Origin: Cellvibrionaceae bacterium
GTDB lineage: Bacteria > Pseudomonadota > Gammaproteobacteria > Pseudomonadales > Cellvibrionaceae
NCBI GenBank assembly: GCA_024707385.1
Contig: JANPZW010000015.1
Coordinates: 1-64,000 of the forward strand
Length of the DNA stretch: 64,000 bases
Direction of reading: 5' to 3'
Under the pieces are notes generated by a model that did no database searches, had not been told where the DNA came from, and worked only from the letters and a program-made list of their open reading frames with translations. Of this stretch, positions 42,919-51,931 are shown piece by piece (the stretch's first letter is position 1; every line of letters starts with the position of its first letter). The translations under genes and the position numbers were made by a program.

Positions 42919-43276
42919 AATGATCCCTCGACGCAATTATTGTGGAATAGCTTTATTTGGCCGGTATAGCTGAGGCAGATATCAACTGGTGAAAGGCTTT
43001 GATATCGCCAGTGCTATGCGCCCTCGGCTGTACTGACTGCCGGAGGGCGGATATAAGATTGCTTATAGGGGTTTTGCTTGTGCAAGAATTGTGTGGTTTG
43101 TTGCGCCACCTTTGATAGTATTCGGGCGGTGCGGCACAAAATGTTAAGAAAAAGCGCGTCGTGAGTTGGTGGGTAAATAGCAGTTCATCGCCACTAACAA
43201 CTGGAACTGGGGGCTTTTCATCTGAATTCTATTTCTAAATTTTGGCAAGCAGCTTTCTGTGTGATTTTTTTATTCA
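42919..43276. other. intergenic region before the lipoprotein gene
   Basis: About 360 bp. No gene, RNA or convincing promoter recognised. Confidence 0.5.
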
Positions 43277-44065
43277 TCAAGTGATTTCGTCGTAAAGCTG
43301 CTGAATAAGCTCTTTGCTATGCTTCCGCTCCAATCGTCGGATAATAAAATGTCCTTTTGCCATATCCTGAAAATGGTCCATAAAAATCGTATTGATAATG
43401 GCGCCGCCAGCCGCACCAATGGCGGGCACTGCTTGAGCGGCCGCTTTTTCCGTGATTTGTATACTGAACCGCTCGGCGACTTTAACAATAAAGCGAACCA
43501 AAACGGGCGCTGCTTCCTCGGCAGCGGTTCTGGTCGCCATGTGCTCGACAGCCTCTTTTACGGACTTCGCCAAAGCTGCCCGCACAGCGTAGTAGCCACT
43601 TTCGGTTCCATCGTCAGAGGTGCTTTTTCCTCCTAAAGCGAAGACTTCAAGGCAGGCGAGTTTAACCTCTGTTTGCGAAATGGATTCTCCTTCGCTGCGC
43701 GCAATGTCCGCGATAGATCTGAGCATAATAGTGGTGGATATGGGCAGCTCCACCGCTAACGCGGATATACCAAAAAAACCTCCCACACCACCCGAAACCG
43801 CCACACCCAATTTATGCAAAAAATTCGATGATGATTCTCCTGGGAGGTCTTTCATCGTGAAGATGGCAGCGTTGGATGCTTGCGTAAGTGCGGTTTCGGC
43901 AATAGTTCCTATTTTCGCTTTCCAGTTTTTCGGCAGCAGGCCAAAACCTTTTTCGATGGGTGTGCCAATTAAGTTTGTGAGTTTTGCCGCGATACCGGGG
44001 TTTTCCAAGAGGCTTTTGGCGAATTGCAATTCTTTAAGATCGTTTGGGGGAAATTCTGTGGCCAT
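43277..44065 (-). CDS. EcsC family protein
   Basis: 262 aa. Recognised from the glycine-rich core SGGVGGFFGISALAVELPISTTIMLRSI, then SEGESISQTEVKLACLEVFALGG, and the late IGAAGGAIINTIFMDHFQ, the known landmarks of EcsC-like proteins. Moderately hydrophobic helices suggest membrane association. In Bacillus EcsC accompanies an ABC transporter; here the gene is alone and its role is unknown. Somewhat more AT-rich than the surroundings. Confidence 0.85.
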   Translation of the reverse strand: MATEFPPNDLKELQFAKSLLENPGIAAKLTNLIGTPIEKGFGLLPKNWKAKIGTIAETALTQASNAAIFTMKDLPGESSSNFLHKLGVAVSGGVGGFFGISALAVELPISTTIMLRSIADIARSEGESISQTEVKLACLEVFALGGKSTSDDGTESGYYAVRAALAKSVKEAVEHMATRTAAEEAAPVLVRFIVKVAERFSIQITEKAAAQAVPAIGAAGGAIINTIFMDHFQDMAKGHFIIRRLERKHSKELIQQLYDEIT

Positions 44066-44328
44066 GTCTTTCAGTCTCTAGCGAATTTAAGAGCTCGGCG
44101 TAAGACCTGGTTTGATTCAAATTGCAGATTCGAGTTCAAGCGTAGATTTGTCATTGAAGGCGTAGACGAAAATTGCTTCAGGGAAATCGATCCGGGAGGC
44201 GTAAATATTAATGCGACAACACAGCCGTTCCTGCAAGCTTATTTAGACTTTAGCGCTTTGCTTTTTGTTGGGTGAGATGTTGGGATTTGATCGGGATATT
44301 CATTAATTCTTTGAATGAAAAGAATTAA

Positions 44329-44416
44329 TGGTGCCGGGGGTCGGACTCGAACCGACACGGAGGATTAGTCCGGCGGATTTTGAATCCGCTGCGTCTACCA
44401 ATTTCGCCACTCCGGC
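44329..44416 (-). tRNA. tRNA-Leu (anticodon CAA)
   Basis: Minus strand: GCCGGAG at the 5' end, D arm with GAAATTGGTAGACGC, anticodon stem GCGGA-TTCAAAA-TCCGC giving CAA, a class II variable arm, T arm GTCGG-TTCGAGT-CCGAC, and encoded CCA. The acceptor stem has one A-C mismatch. 88 nt including CCA, typical of tRNA-Leu. Confidence 0.96.
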
Positions 44417-44568
44417 AGGAGTGCGGCCAGGGCTGGCCGTGAAGTGGGCGGCATTATAACAGTGAACGAGCCACCGTCAATACTTGATGTTAAAGGACTT
44501 TCTTGTTTTGTGTTTGCCGCTGGGGGAGGGGCTTCCGCGGGAGGCGGAAGCCCGGAAAAAGAAAGCGC

Positions 44569-45369
44569 TCAGCCGGGGAAAACTTGGTAGAAGCCGTTCT
44601 GTTCCACCAGGGTCAGCGGTGTGTCGTAAAGGGCGCTGAGTTGGGCGGAATTCAAAACTTGGGCCTTGTCGCCGTCGGCGAAGATGCGCCCGTTTTTCAG
44701 CATCAGAATGCGCTCCACTTCCGGGAGGATTTCCTGGATGTGATGGGTCACCAACAGCAGGGTGGTGCCGCTGCGGGCGAGTTCACGCACATTATTAAGC
44801 AATGCGTGGGCGGCTTTGATATCCAGGCCGTTGGTGGGTTCGTCGAGCACTAGAATTTCCGGTTGGTGCACCAGCGCGCGGGCGAGGAGAAAGCGCCGCT
44901 GCTGGCCGGTGGATAAATGCCAGTAGCGCCGGTCCTGTAATTGTTGCAGACCGAATTGTTTCAGCAGCTCGTCCACTTTGTGCTGGTGCTGTTCTTCGAT
45001 GTGGAAATGGCCGTGCATGCCGATGGCACCAAACAGGCCGGACATGACCACGTCGCGGCCGAGGACGTGGGCGTCGTAGCGGATTTGCAGGTCGTGGGAG
45101 ACAAAGCCGATTTTTTTGCGCACCTCCCAGAGCACGGCGGTTTCGCTGCCGTCGATTTTTACGTGGCTGCCATCGCGCACCACCGGGTAGAGATCGCGGG
45201 TGAGCAGTTTGAGCAGCGTGGTTTTACCCGCGCCGTTTGGCCCCAGCACGCAGGTGTTTTGCCCGCGTTGAAAGGTCGCGCTGAAATTGTCGAACACACA
45301 GGTATCGCCCTGATAAACCCGGGCGTTCTGGATATCGAGATAAGGCGTGCCCACGCGGTTGGAAGTCAC
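44569..45369 (-). CDS. ABC transporter ATP-binding protein downstream of thiG
   Basis: 266 aa single ATPase domain. Walker A GPNGAGKTT near 43-51, signature LSTGQQRR near 154-161, Walker B ILVLDEPTNGLD near 174-185, switch His in VTHH. Of the ModF/iron-chelate type and without a membrane domain. Its start overlaps the thiG stop by 4 nt (ATGA), so it belongs to the TPP-controlled operon. No permease gene is adjacent; a link to thiamine or its precursors is inferred from the operon only. Confidence 0.85.
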   Translation of the reverse strand: MTSNRVGTPYLDIQNARVYQGDTCVFDNFSATFQRGQNTCVLGPNGAGKTTLLKLLTRDLYPVVRDGSHVKIDGSETAVLWEVRKKIGFVSHDLQIRYDAHVLGRDVVMSGLFGAIGMHGHFHIEEQHQHKVDELLKQFGLQQLQDRRYWHLSTGQQRRFLLARALVHQPEILVLDEPTNGLDIKAAHALLNNVRELARSGTTLLLVTHHIQEILPEVERILMLKNGRIFADGDKAQVLNSAQLSALYDTPLTLVEQNGFYQVFPG

Positions 45370-46163
45370 TGCTGCCGGCTCTGTTGATGCCAGAACGGTT
45401 GGCCGATGACCGGAGTGCTGGGGCTGGCGGTCTGACGTTTTTGCATCAAGCCGGCGCTGTAAGCGGCGCGGCCAGCGTCTATGGCGTTGCCGAATGCCTG
45501 GGCCATCAGCGCCGGTTGTTGCGCCTTGGCCACAGCGGTATTGAGCAGCACTGCGTCGAAGCCCATTTCCATGGCTTCACACGCTTGCGAGGGTGCGCCT
45601 ATGCCAGCGTCGACAATCAGCGGAATGTTGGGCAGGCGTTCGCGCAGGGTGCGCAGGTTGTATTTGTTGAGCAGGCCCTGGCCGGTGCCGATGGGCGACC
45701 CCCAGGGCATTAACACTTCACAGCCCACGCTGAGCAGTTTTTGGCACAGCACCAAATCGTCGGTGCAATAGGGCAGAACTTTGAAGCCGCGTTTGACCAG
45801 CTCTTGCGCCGCTTCAACCAGGCCAAAAGGGTCGGGCTGGAGGTTGTAGTCGTCGCCCACCACTTCGAGTTTGATCCAAGGGGTGTTAAAAATTTCGCGC
45901 GACATCTCAGCCAAATTCACCGCTTCTTTCACGGTTTTGCACCCGGCGGTATTGGGCAATAAACGGCAGCCAGTGCCTTTGATCGCTTCCCAAATTTGCG
46001 CGCCGTCGCGGTCTTTGGGGTTTTGCCGGCGCAGGCCGAGGGTGACGATTTCGCAGCGTGAGGCTTCGATCGACTCCAGCATTGCTTGAGGTGAAGGGTA
46101 GAGCGCTGTACCGAGAAGCAAGCGGCTACTGAAGTTCTCGCCGTAGAGTTTTAACGGGTCCAT
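45366..46163 (-). CDS. thiG: thiazole synthase
   Basis: 265 aa TIM barrel. It forms the thiazole phosphate of thiamine from DXP, dehydroglycine and ThiS thiocarboxylate. Family landmarks: SRLLLGTALYPS, PNTAGCKT, TPWIKLEVVGDD, VLMPWGSPIGTGQG and GIGAPSQACEAMEMGFDAVLLNTA. I use the ATG at 46163, which overlaps the thiS stop (TGATG); a TTG one codon earlier is less likely. Coupled with thiS and thiO, it follows the oxidase route that uses glycine. Confidence 0.95.
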   Translation of the reverse strand: MDPLKLYGENFSSRLLLGTALYPSPQAMLESIEASRCEIVTLGLRRQNPKDRDGAQIWEAIKGTGCRLLPNTAGCKTVKEAVNLAEMSREIFNTPWIKLEVVGDDYNLQPDPFGLVEAAQELVKRGFKVLPYCTDDLVLCQKLLSVGCEVLMPWGSPIGTGQGLLNKYNLRTLRERLPNIPLIVDAGIGAPSQACEAMEMGFDAVLLNTAVAKAQQPALMAQAFGNAIDAGRAAYSAGLMQKRQTASPSTPVIGQPFWHQQSRQQ

Positions 46164-46372
46164 CAACCACCCCCTACTGGATTAACGATATCCAGAGTGT
46201 CACCGTGTTGCAGTTGTACTTGCGCGTAGCTGGCGCGCGGTACAAATTCGCCATTCACAGCGATGGCGAATGCTAGCTCCGGGTTGTGTTCACGGTATTC
46301 GCGCACCAGCTCAGCCAAGGATACGGGCTCGGGGAACTGGCGGGTTTCGTTGTTGATGCTGATAGTGACCAT
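46163..46372 (-). CDS. thiS: sulfur-carrier protein ThiS
   Basis: 69 aa ubiquitin-like protein ending in GGG, of which the terminal Gly-Gly becomes the thiocarboxylate that supplies sulfur for the thiazole. Starts with the beta-strand VTISINNETRQF, and the C-terminal part HGDTLDIVNPVGGG is diagnostic. Lies between thiO (3 nt away) and thiG (overlapping). Confidence 0.94.
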   Translation of the reverse strand: MVTISINNETRQFPEPVSLAELVREYREHNPELAFAIAVNGEFVPRASYAQVQLQHGDTLDIVNPVGGG

Positions 46373-46375
46373 AAC

Positions 46376-47476
46376 TCAGACAGTATCGGTTTGAGGGTGA
46401 GTGAAGTCCGGCAGGCGTGCCAGCACGTCTTCCACCAGGGTGGGTGCCAGCAGATAGCCATGTCTATAGAGTCCGTTGATGCGCACTATGTTCTGCGCTT
46501 TAGCGCCAGCGGAGGGAACCCGCTCGTGCTCGATCAACGGTAGGTTGTGCCAGTAGGAGGGGCGCAGATTGGCGTCCAGTTCGAGAATGCGCGCTTCGGC
46601 AAACGCCGGGTTTAGAGTGTAGAGCGCACTGCACAGCTCCAGCATGGATTGCACGCTTACAGGGGAGCGATCCTGGCTCTCGATTTCGGTGGCGCCGATG
46701 ATAAAGCGGTTGCCGGGCTTGGGCACTATGTAGAGCTTGTAGCGCGGGTGCATCAGGCGCACCGGATGGCGCAGTTGCACCTCGTCGGTCTGTGCCCAGA
46801 GCACTTCGCCGCGCACACCGCGCAGGTCCTTTTGGCTCTGGCGCGCGCCCATGCCGCGGCAATCGAAGATACAATCAAAGCCCTCCAGCGCCTGCTCGCC
46901 CAGTGTTGCCTCCGGCATAAAGTTGACCGGGTGATGGGCAAAACACGCACCGCCTAACGCCTGAATCTCCTCCAGAAGACGCGCCAATAAATGACGGTTG
47001 TCCAGATAGGCTTCGTCCGGTAGATAGAGAGCACGGTCGAATTGGCCGGCGATGTCCGGTTCCATATCGTAAAGATCGCGGCGCTCTAGCCAGCGGGCGT
47101 TGTTGTCCGCTCCCAGATGAAAACGCAGATCGGCGTAAAACTGTTCCAGCTCCGCCATATCCGCCGGGTGGGCGACCACCAGGCTGCCGGGCGCGGCGTA
47201 ATGCACGGGCGTTGGGGCGGAGACGTTCAGCTCCTCCAGCCAGCGCGGCCAGATGGCCAGCGAGCTGACACCCATGTCGTAGATGGAGCGCTCGGAGACG
47301 ACCACTTCGCTGAGGGGTGAAATCATGGCGGCGGCGGTGTGGGCGGCGCTGCGGGAGTGCTGCGGATCGCCGTCGTCGAACAGCTGGACTTTGTGGCCGA
47401 GGCGCAGCAGACGCCAGGACAGTAAGCGGCCCACAAGGCCGGCGCCGGCAATAGCGATGGAGAGTTGTTGAGGCAT
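46376..47476 (-). CDS. thiO: glycine oxidase ThiO
   Basis: 366 aa FAD enzyme of the DAO family. It oxidises glycine to iminoacetate for the thiazole ring. FAD fold IAIAGAGLVGRLLSWRL at residues 7-23, then FDDGDP. The C-terminal FAD contact region reads INGLYRHGYLLAPTL with the conserved G-x-Y/F-R-H-G. First gene after the TPP riboswitch; the start codon lies 4 nt beyond the aptamer. Confidence 0.93.
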   Translation of the reverse strand: MPQQLSIAIAGAGLVGRLLSWRLLRLGHKVQLFDDGDPQHSRSAAHTAAAMISPLSEVVVSERSIYDMGVSSLAIWPRWLEELNVSAPTPVHYAAPGSLVVAHPADMAELEQFYADLRFHLGADNNARWLERRDLYDMEPDIAGQFDRALYLPDEAYLDNRHLLARLLEEIQALGGACFAHHPVNFMPEATLGEQALEGFDCIFDCRGMGARQSQKDLRGVRGEVLWAQTDEVQLRHPVRLMHPRYKLYIVPKPGNRFIIGATEIESQDRSPVSVQSMLELCSALYTLNPAFAEARILELDANLRPSYWHNLPLIEHERVPSAGAKAQNIVRINGLYRHGYLLAPTLVEDVLARLPDFTHPQTDTV

Positions 47477-47480
47477 GGCT

Positions 47481-47573
47481 TGTTCCCTACGCGAGTTCTA
47501 ACCCGATCAGGTTCAGCGGGTTCCGCAATTGCGATCTCAGCCCGTGTTTGGGGCACCCCGACAAGAAGCGGGC
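47481..47573 (-). promoter_or_regulatory. TPP riboswitch (THI element)
   Basis: Minus strand shows the conserved blocks in order: GGGGTGCC, then GGGCTGAGA, then AACCCGCTGAACCTGATC, then GGTTAG and GCGTAGGGAAC. The last block contains AGGGA exactly 7 nt before the thiO ATG, so the aptamer's closing strand is also the ribosome binding site. TPP binding would hide it and switch off thiO-thiS-thiG-ABC. Confidence 0.96.
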
Positions 47574-47623
47574 AGTGTAGAGAGGCGTCATGAGGTGCGC
47601 AAGGGCGAAGGGATGGCTGGTGG

Positions 47624-48955
47624 TCAGGGTTTGATGGCTGTGACTTCGCAGATCAACTCACCGCGATGCAGGCGCGCGGTGAGCGTTTGCCCCTCGTTTA
47701 CCTCGGCGCTGTCGCGCACCGCGTGGCCGGTGTCGGTCAGCAAAATGGAATAGCCGCGGCTGAGGGTGTTCAGCGGGCTCACACTTTGCAGCAGACCCGC
47801 CGCCCGCTGCAGGCGCTGTTGTTGCGCTTCGAGCGATTTGCGCTGGGCGACCTCCAGGCGCAAGGTGAGCACCTGCAGATGGTGGGCGTGGCGGGCGAGT
47901 TGATGCTGCGGGTTGAAACGCTGAAGTTTGTGGTGCAGGCGCTCCACCCGCTGTTGGGCGCCGCGCAGAGAAGTGGCCATAGCCCGCTGCAAACGCATTT
48001 CCAAATGGTCGAAAGTTTGCGCCTGTGCCTGCAGTTTTTGTTTTGGATGCGGCAGGCGCGCTCGCAGATGCTCCACCTGCTGACGGTGCCAGCGCAGGTG
48101 CGCGGCCATGCAGCGGCTGAGCTGAAGTTCGTACTGCTTTAATTGTTGCAGCAGGGCCGGGCCATCCGGCGAAATCAATTCCGCTGCGGCAGACGGGGTG
48201 GGCGCGCGCAGATCGGCAACAAAATCGGCAATGGTGAAATCCACCTCGTGACCCACTGCACTCACCACCGGAATCGCCGAGGCGTGAATCGCCCGCGCAA
48301 CCACCTCTTCATTAAACGCCCAGAGATCCTCCAGCGAGCCGCCGCCGCGCCCGACAATCAGCACATCACATAGAGCATGGCGATTGGCGGTTTCGATAGC
48401 GGCGGCGATCTGGCCCGCCGCTTCATTGCCTTGCACCGCCACCGGCAGAACGATCACCGGCAGCGCGGGGAAGCGGCGGCGCAGTACGTGGAGAATATCG
48501 TGCACGGCGGCGCCCGTGGGCGAGGTGACCACACCGAGTCGCCGCGGCCAGGCGGGCAGGGGCTTTTTATGAGCGGGGTCGAACAAGCCCTCGGCCTGAA
48601 GTTTTTCCTTCAGCAATTCAAACTGGCGTTGCAGATCCCCCGCGCCGGCGAGCTCCATATGCTCCACGATCAACTGATAGTCGCCGCGCCCTTCGTATAG
48701 GCTCACCTTGCCGCGCACCAGCACCTTTTTGCCCGGCTCGGGCTTGACGCGCACCAGCATATTGCGGTTGCGGAACATGGCACAGCGCACCTGCGCGCCG
48801 CTGTCCTTCAGGCTGAAATACCAGTGGCCGGAACTCGGCGCCGACAGGTTGCTCAATTCCCCCTCCACCCACAGCATCGGCAGATAGGTTTCCAACAAAT
48901 CCTTGGCGGCGCGGTTGAGCTGGCTGACGGTGAGGATCTGGCGGTTCTGCTGCAT
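47624..48955 (-). CDS. xseA: exodeoxyribonuclease VII large subunit
   Basis: 443 aa. N-terminal OB fold (VSQLNRAAKDLLE at the start, then WVEGELSNLSAPSSGHWYFSLKD), the conserved nuclease core with RLGVVTSPTGAAVHDI, DVLIVGRGGGSLEDLWAFN and AVGHEVDFTIADFVADLRAPTPSAAAE, then a long helical C-terminus. Degrades single-stranded DNA together with XseB, which is not in this window. Divergent from the RecF-like ATPase gene. Confidence 0.96.
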   Translation of the reverse strand: MQQNRQILTVSQLNRAAKDLLETYLPMLWVEGELSNLSAPSSGHWYFSLKDSGAQVRCAMFRNRNMLVRVKPEPGKKVLVRGKVSLYEGRGDYQLIVEHMELAGAGDLQRQFELLKEKLQAEGLFDPAHKKPLPAWPRRLGVVTSPTGAAVHDILHVLRRRFPALPVIVLPVAVQGNEAAGQIAAAIETANRHALCDVLIVGRGGGSLEDLWAFNEEVVARAIHASAIPVVSAVGHEVDFTIADFVADLRAPTPSAAAELISPDGPALLQQLKQYELQLSRCMAAHLRWHRQQVEHLRARLPHPKQKLQAQAQTFDHLEMRLQRAMATSLRGAQQRVERLHHKLQRFNPQHQLARHAHHLQVLTLRLEVAQRKSLEAQQQRLQRAAGLLQSVSPLNTLSRGYSILLTDTGHAVRDSAEVNEGQTLTARLHRGELICEVTAIKP

Positions 48956-49037
48956 GAGGCTTCCGGTGAGAAGGGTGGCAAAGCCCGGTATTGTAGGACG
49001 CCGTTTGGAAAATCAAAAACCGTAATGGAGCCCGCTG

Positions 49038-50201
49038 ATGATCACCACCCTCGCCATCGCCAATTACCGCTCCCTGCGCGACATAGTGATGCCCTTGGGG
49101 CGCATGACTGTCGTCACCGGCGCCAACGGCAGCGGCAAATCCAATTTGTATAAAGCCCTGCGTCTGTTGGCCGAATCTGCCTCCGGCCGAATCATCAACG
49201 CCATGGCGGAAGACGGCGGATTGGAATCGAGCATCTGGGCCGGGCCAGAGCGCATCACGCGCGCTATGCGCAGTGGACAAGTGCCGGTGCAGGGCGGGCC
49301 AAGGCAGGATGTGGTGCGGCTGAAAATGGGTTTTGCCGCGGAGGATTTCGGTTACTGCACATCCCTCGGCCTGCCGCCTCCGAGCGCGAGCAGCAAATTT
49401 CAGCTGGACCCGGAAATAAAACGCGAATGCATCTGGGCGGGCCCTTTTTATCGATCCGCATCCGCTTTGGTGGATCGCTCCGGACCCTGGTCAAAGTGCG
49501 CAACGGTCGCCAGTGGGAAATTCGCTCGCAAAATCTCAACACCTTCGACAGTATGCTGGCGGAAATTGCCGACCCCGTCGCCGTGCCGGAAATTTTCTCC
49601 GTGCGGCAATTTATTCGCGGCTGGCGTTTTTACGACAATTTTCGCACCGACCGCGACTCCCGCATCCGCACACCCCAAATCGGCACCCGCAGCCCAGTGC
49701 TGGACCACGACGGCTACAACCTGGTAGCCGCATTGCAAACCATTCGGGAAATTGGCGATCACCAAGCTTTGCAAGAGGCCGTGGAAGACGCCTTTCCCGG
49801 CAGCCGCTTGGGGGTGAATGTGGATAGTGGCAGCCGATTTGTGCTCGCCTTACAACAACCAGGATTATTGCGCCCGCTCAGCCAAGCTGAACTCTCCGAC
49901 GGCACCCTGCGCTACCTCTGCCTGATCGCCGCACTCCTAACCCCAAGACCGCCACCGCTGCTAGTATTTAACGAACCCGAAACCAGTTTGCATCCGGATT
50001 TATTGCCGGCACTCGCGCGCCTATTTATTAAAGTCGCCCAAAGCACCCAAGTCTGGGTCATTTCCCACTCTTCACGTTTAGTGGCCGCGTTAAATGAAAT
50101 GGAAGATTGCCAGAGCATTGCGCTGGAAAAAGAGCTTGGGGGAGACGCGGATTGCGGGGCAGGGGCTGTTGGATAAGCCGGCTTGGTATTGGGTGGATTA
50201 G
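49038..50201 (+). CDS. RecF/SMC-like AAA ATPase (DUF2813-type), broken at two bases
   Basis: 387 aa once repaired. N-terminus LAIANYRSLRDIVMPLG then Walker A GANGSGKSN at about 28-36; the C-terminal half has LSDGTLRYLCLIAALL (signature-like), LLVFNEPETSLHPDLLPALA (Walker B) and WVISHSS (switch His). One C must be added at the C3 run 49485-49487 and one G removed from the G5 run 50138-50142; the ends then read VDRSGPLVKVRNG and GQGLLDKPAWYWVD. These ATPases resemble the OLD/RecF class, often linked to DNA repair or defence. No nuclease domain is seen. Confidence 0.8.
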
Positions 50202-50289
50202 GGTTTCGAGGATAACAACGGCCGCCTTTATTTACCCTGGTGCGGTGGTGAGCGAACAGCTGATTTTAAATGAATGGGTTATTCAATAA

Positions 50290-50460
50290 GTCGGAATCGA
50301 GGTTTGAGTCGCGATGATCGATTTTGTCGGCTAGGGTTGATAAGAGGCTAGCTTCAAAGCTTGACGGGCCGGAGCTTTAGGAGCTAGTTTGGGGGCTGAA
50401 AAGGTAAGCGGTCGAGGAGATATTGGTCCTTGCGACGAAGACATGGATTTTATGACGGAA
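50290..50460 (+). repeat. degenerate copy of the dispersed repeat seen at 58741 and 59623
   Basis: Shares the order GAGTCGCG, AGCTTGACGGG, AGCTTTAGGAG, then GGTCGAGGAGATATTGGTCC-TTGCGACGAAG with 59623-59774, at much lower identity. Judged by eye. Confidence 0.4.
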
Positions 50461-50479
50461 AATTAATGGAGCAATGATT

Positions 50480-50740
50480 GTGAGTAGTAGGCAGCTGGAA
50501 GGGATGCAAGCAGTTGATGCGAATCAGCGGTTGGCAGCAAAGCCGGTGGTTTCATACGAAGATTTGCCCCAGGTGGATCGGGAAGTTGATGCGGGCGCAA
50601 GTGATGCTGGGCTTAATATGAATACGCTGTTGATTTTTTTAGAAGAATCACCTGATGAAATTCTAGAGAAAATTCCCGACTTGCAAGCATATACTTTCTC
50701 TCTCCACGCCTCTTTTTTGGCAACGGTCGGAAGAGTTTGA
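50480..50740 (+). CDS. small hypothetical protein
   Basis: 86 aa if read from the GTG at 50480, which has GGAG 8 nt upstream; an ATG two codons earlier is too close to that site. Acidic, with PVVSYEDLPQVDREVDAG followed by NMNTLLIFLEESPDEILEKI. Not recognised. It precedes the ParA-like gene by 158 bp and could be a small component of that locus, or a chance frame. Confidence 0.35.
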   Translation: MSSRQLEGMQAVDANQRLAAKPVVSYEDLPQVDREVDAGASDAGLNMNTLLIFLEESPDEILEKIPDLQAYTFSLHASFLATVGRV

Positions 50741-50898
50741 AAAAATAACAAGGCGCAACAATAAGCCGCGGAGAGGTTGGGCGGTTTTTGAGTGCGCCGT
50801 TATGGCTTTGTGTGTACAAGTAATCCCAGATCCCAATTTATAACTTACAAGTAACGGTAGATTGCCAAAGCTTCATTATTCACTGAGAGAACTTTAGG

Positions 50899-51921
50899 AT
50901 GAGCAAGAGAATAGTTTTTTTTAATCACAAGGGTGGCGTTAGCAAAACCACTACGGCTTATAATTTGGGGTGGAAATTGTCAGAAAGGCATAGGGTTTTG
51001 CTTGTAGATGCAGATCCTCAGTGCAATCTAACTAGTCTTGTAATAGATGGATTTGATGATTACTACATAAATGATAGGACTAAAAATCAAAATCTGAAAG
51101 ATGCAGTGGAAGTGGCATTTAAAGGAAGGCCCGAACCCATAAAGGCGATAGATTGCTACTCTCCTCCAAGAAACGACCAATTATTTATTGTGCCTGGGCA
51201 TCAAAATCTATCTGAATATGAGGCATCGTTGACTTTTGCTATAACATCTAATAATGCAATATCAACGCTTGAAAATTTACCTGGGGCGTTTAATGCGTTC
51301 ATAAAAGAAGTTGAAAATAAATACAGAATTGATTACACAATAATTGATCTTAATCCTGGTTTAACATCCATCAATCAAAATATGGTCTTGGCCTCTGACT
51401 ATCTCATTGTGCCAACAAACCCAGACCCTTTTTCCATTATGGCTCTCGATACATTAAGTCGTGTTTTGCCAAGGTGGGCGGATTGGCTTAAGCAAAGTGC
51501 ACCTTTGTTCTCAGGATCTTCTTATCCATTCGATAAAGAACCTCCGAAATTGATTGGTTCGGTAGTGCAACGATTTAATGTGAGGAAAGGTCGGGCAGCG
51601 AGTCCGTACCGTGACAATATTCAGGATATAAAACGGAAGATATCAAATGACCTAAAGCCGGCATTAAGTAGATGTTCGATGGCGCTTGAGGATAATATCT
51701 ACGGCGAACCTCTAATAAATAATGGCTTATGTTTATCAGAAATTCCCGATTTTCACGGGTTGCTTCCAAAGGCTCTTGATGCGGGAGTGCCTGTGTTCGC
51801 GTTAAGCCACGCAGAGATAAATGAAACAGGAACGGTTTTGGATGGAATGATGGCTAAGCGAGATCAGTTTAATGATCTTTTTTCGGAGCTGGCAAATCAG
51901 GTTATAAGGTTGACCGAATGA
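50899..51921 (+). CDS. ParA-like AAA ATPase paired with a HEPN protein
   Basis: 340 aa. Deviant Walker A KGGVSKTTT at residues 11-19 (Ser where Gly is usual), LLVDADPQCNLTSLV near 34-48, and YTIIDLNPGLTSINQ as the Walker B region. Longer than plasmid ParA and without a DNA-binding N-terminus. AT-rich codons such as ATA and AGA set it apart from the 54-60 percent GC genes around. An AGG lies close to the ATG. The HEPN gene follows after 10 nt. The pair resembles defence modules in which an ATPase controls an RNase; this is inference. Confidence 0.85.
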   Translation: MSKRIVFFNHKGGVSKTTTAYNLGWKLSERHRVLLVDADPQCNLTSLVIDGFDDYYINDRTKNQNLKDAVEVAFKGRPEPIKAIDCYSPPRNDQLFIVPGHQNLSEYEASLTFAITSNNAISTLENLPGAFNAFIKEVENKYRIDYTIIDLNPGLTSINQNMVLASDYLIVPTNPDPFSIMALDTLSRVLPRWADWLKQSAPLFSGSSYPFDKEPPKLIGSVVQRFNVRKGRAASPYRDNIQDIKRKISNDLKPALSRCSMALEDNIYGEPLINNGLCLSEIPDFHGLLPKALDAGVPVFALSHAEINETGTVLDGMMAKRDQFNDLFSELANQVIRLTE

Positions 51922-51931
51922 TGATGTTGCT

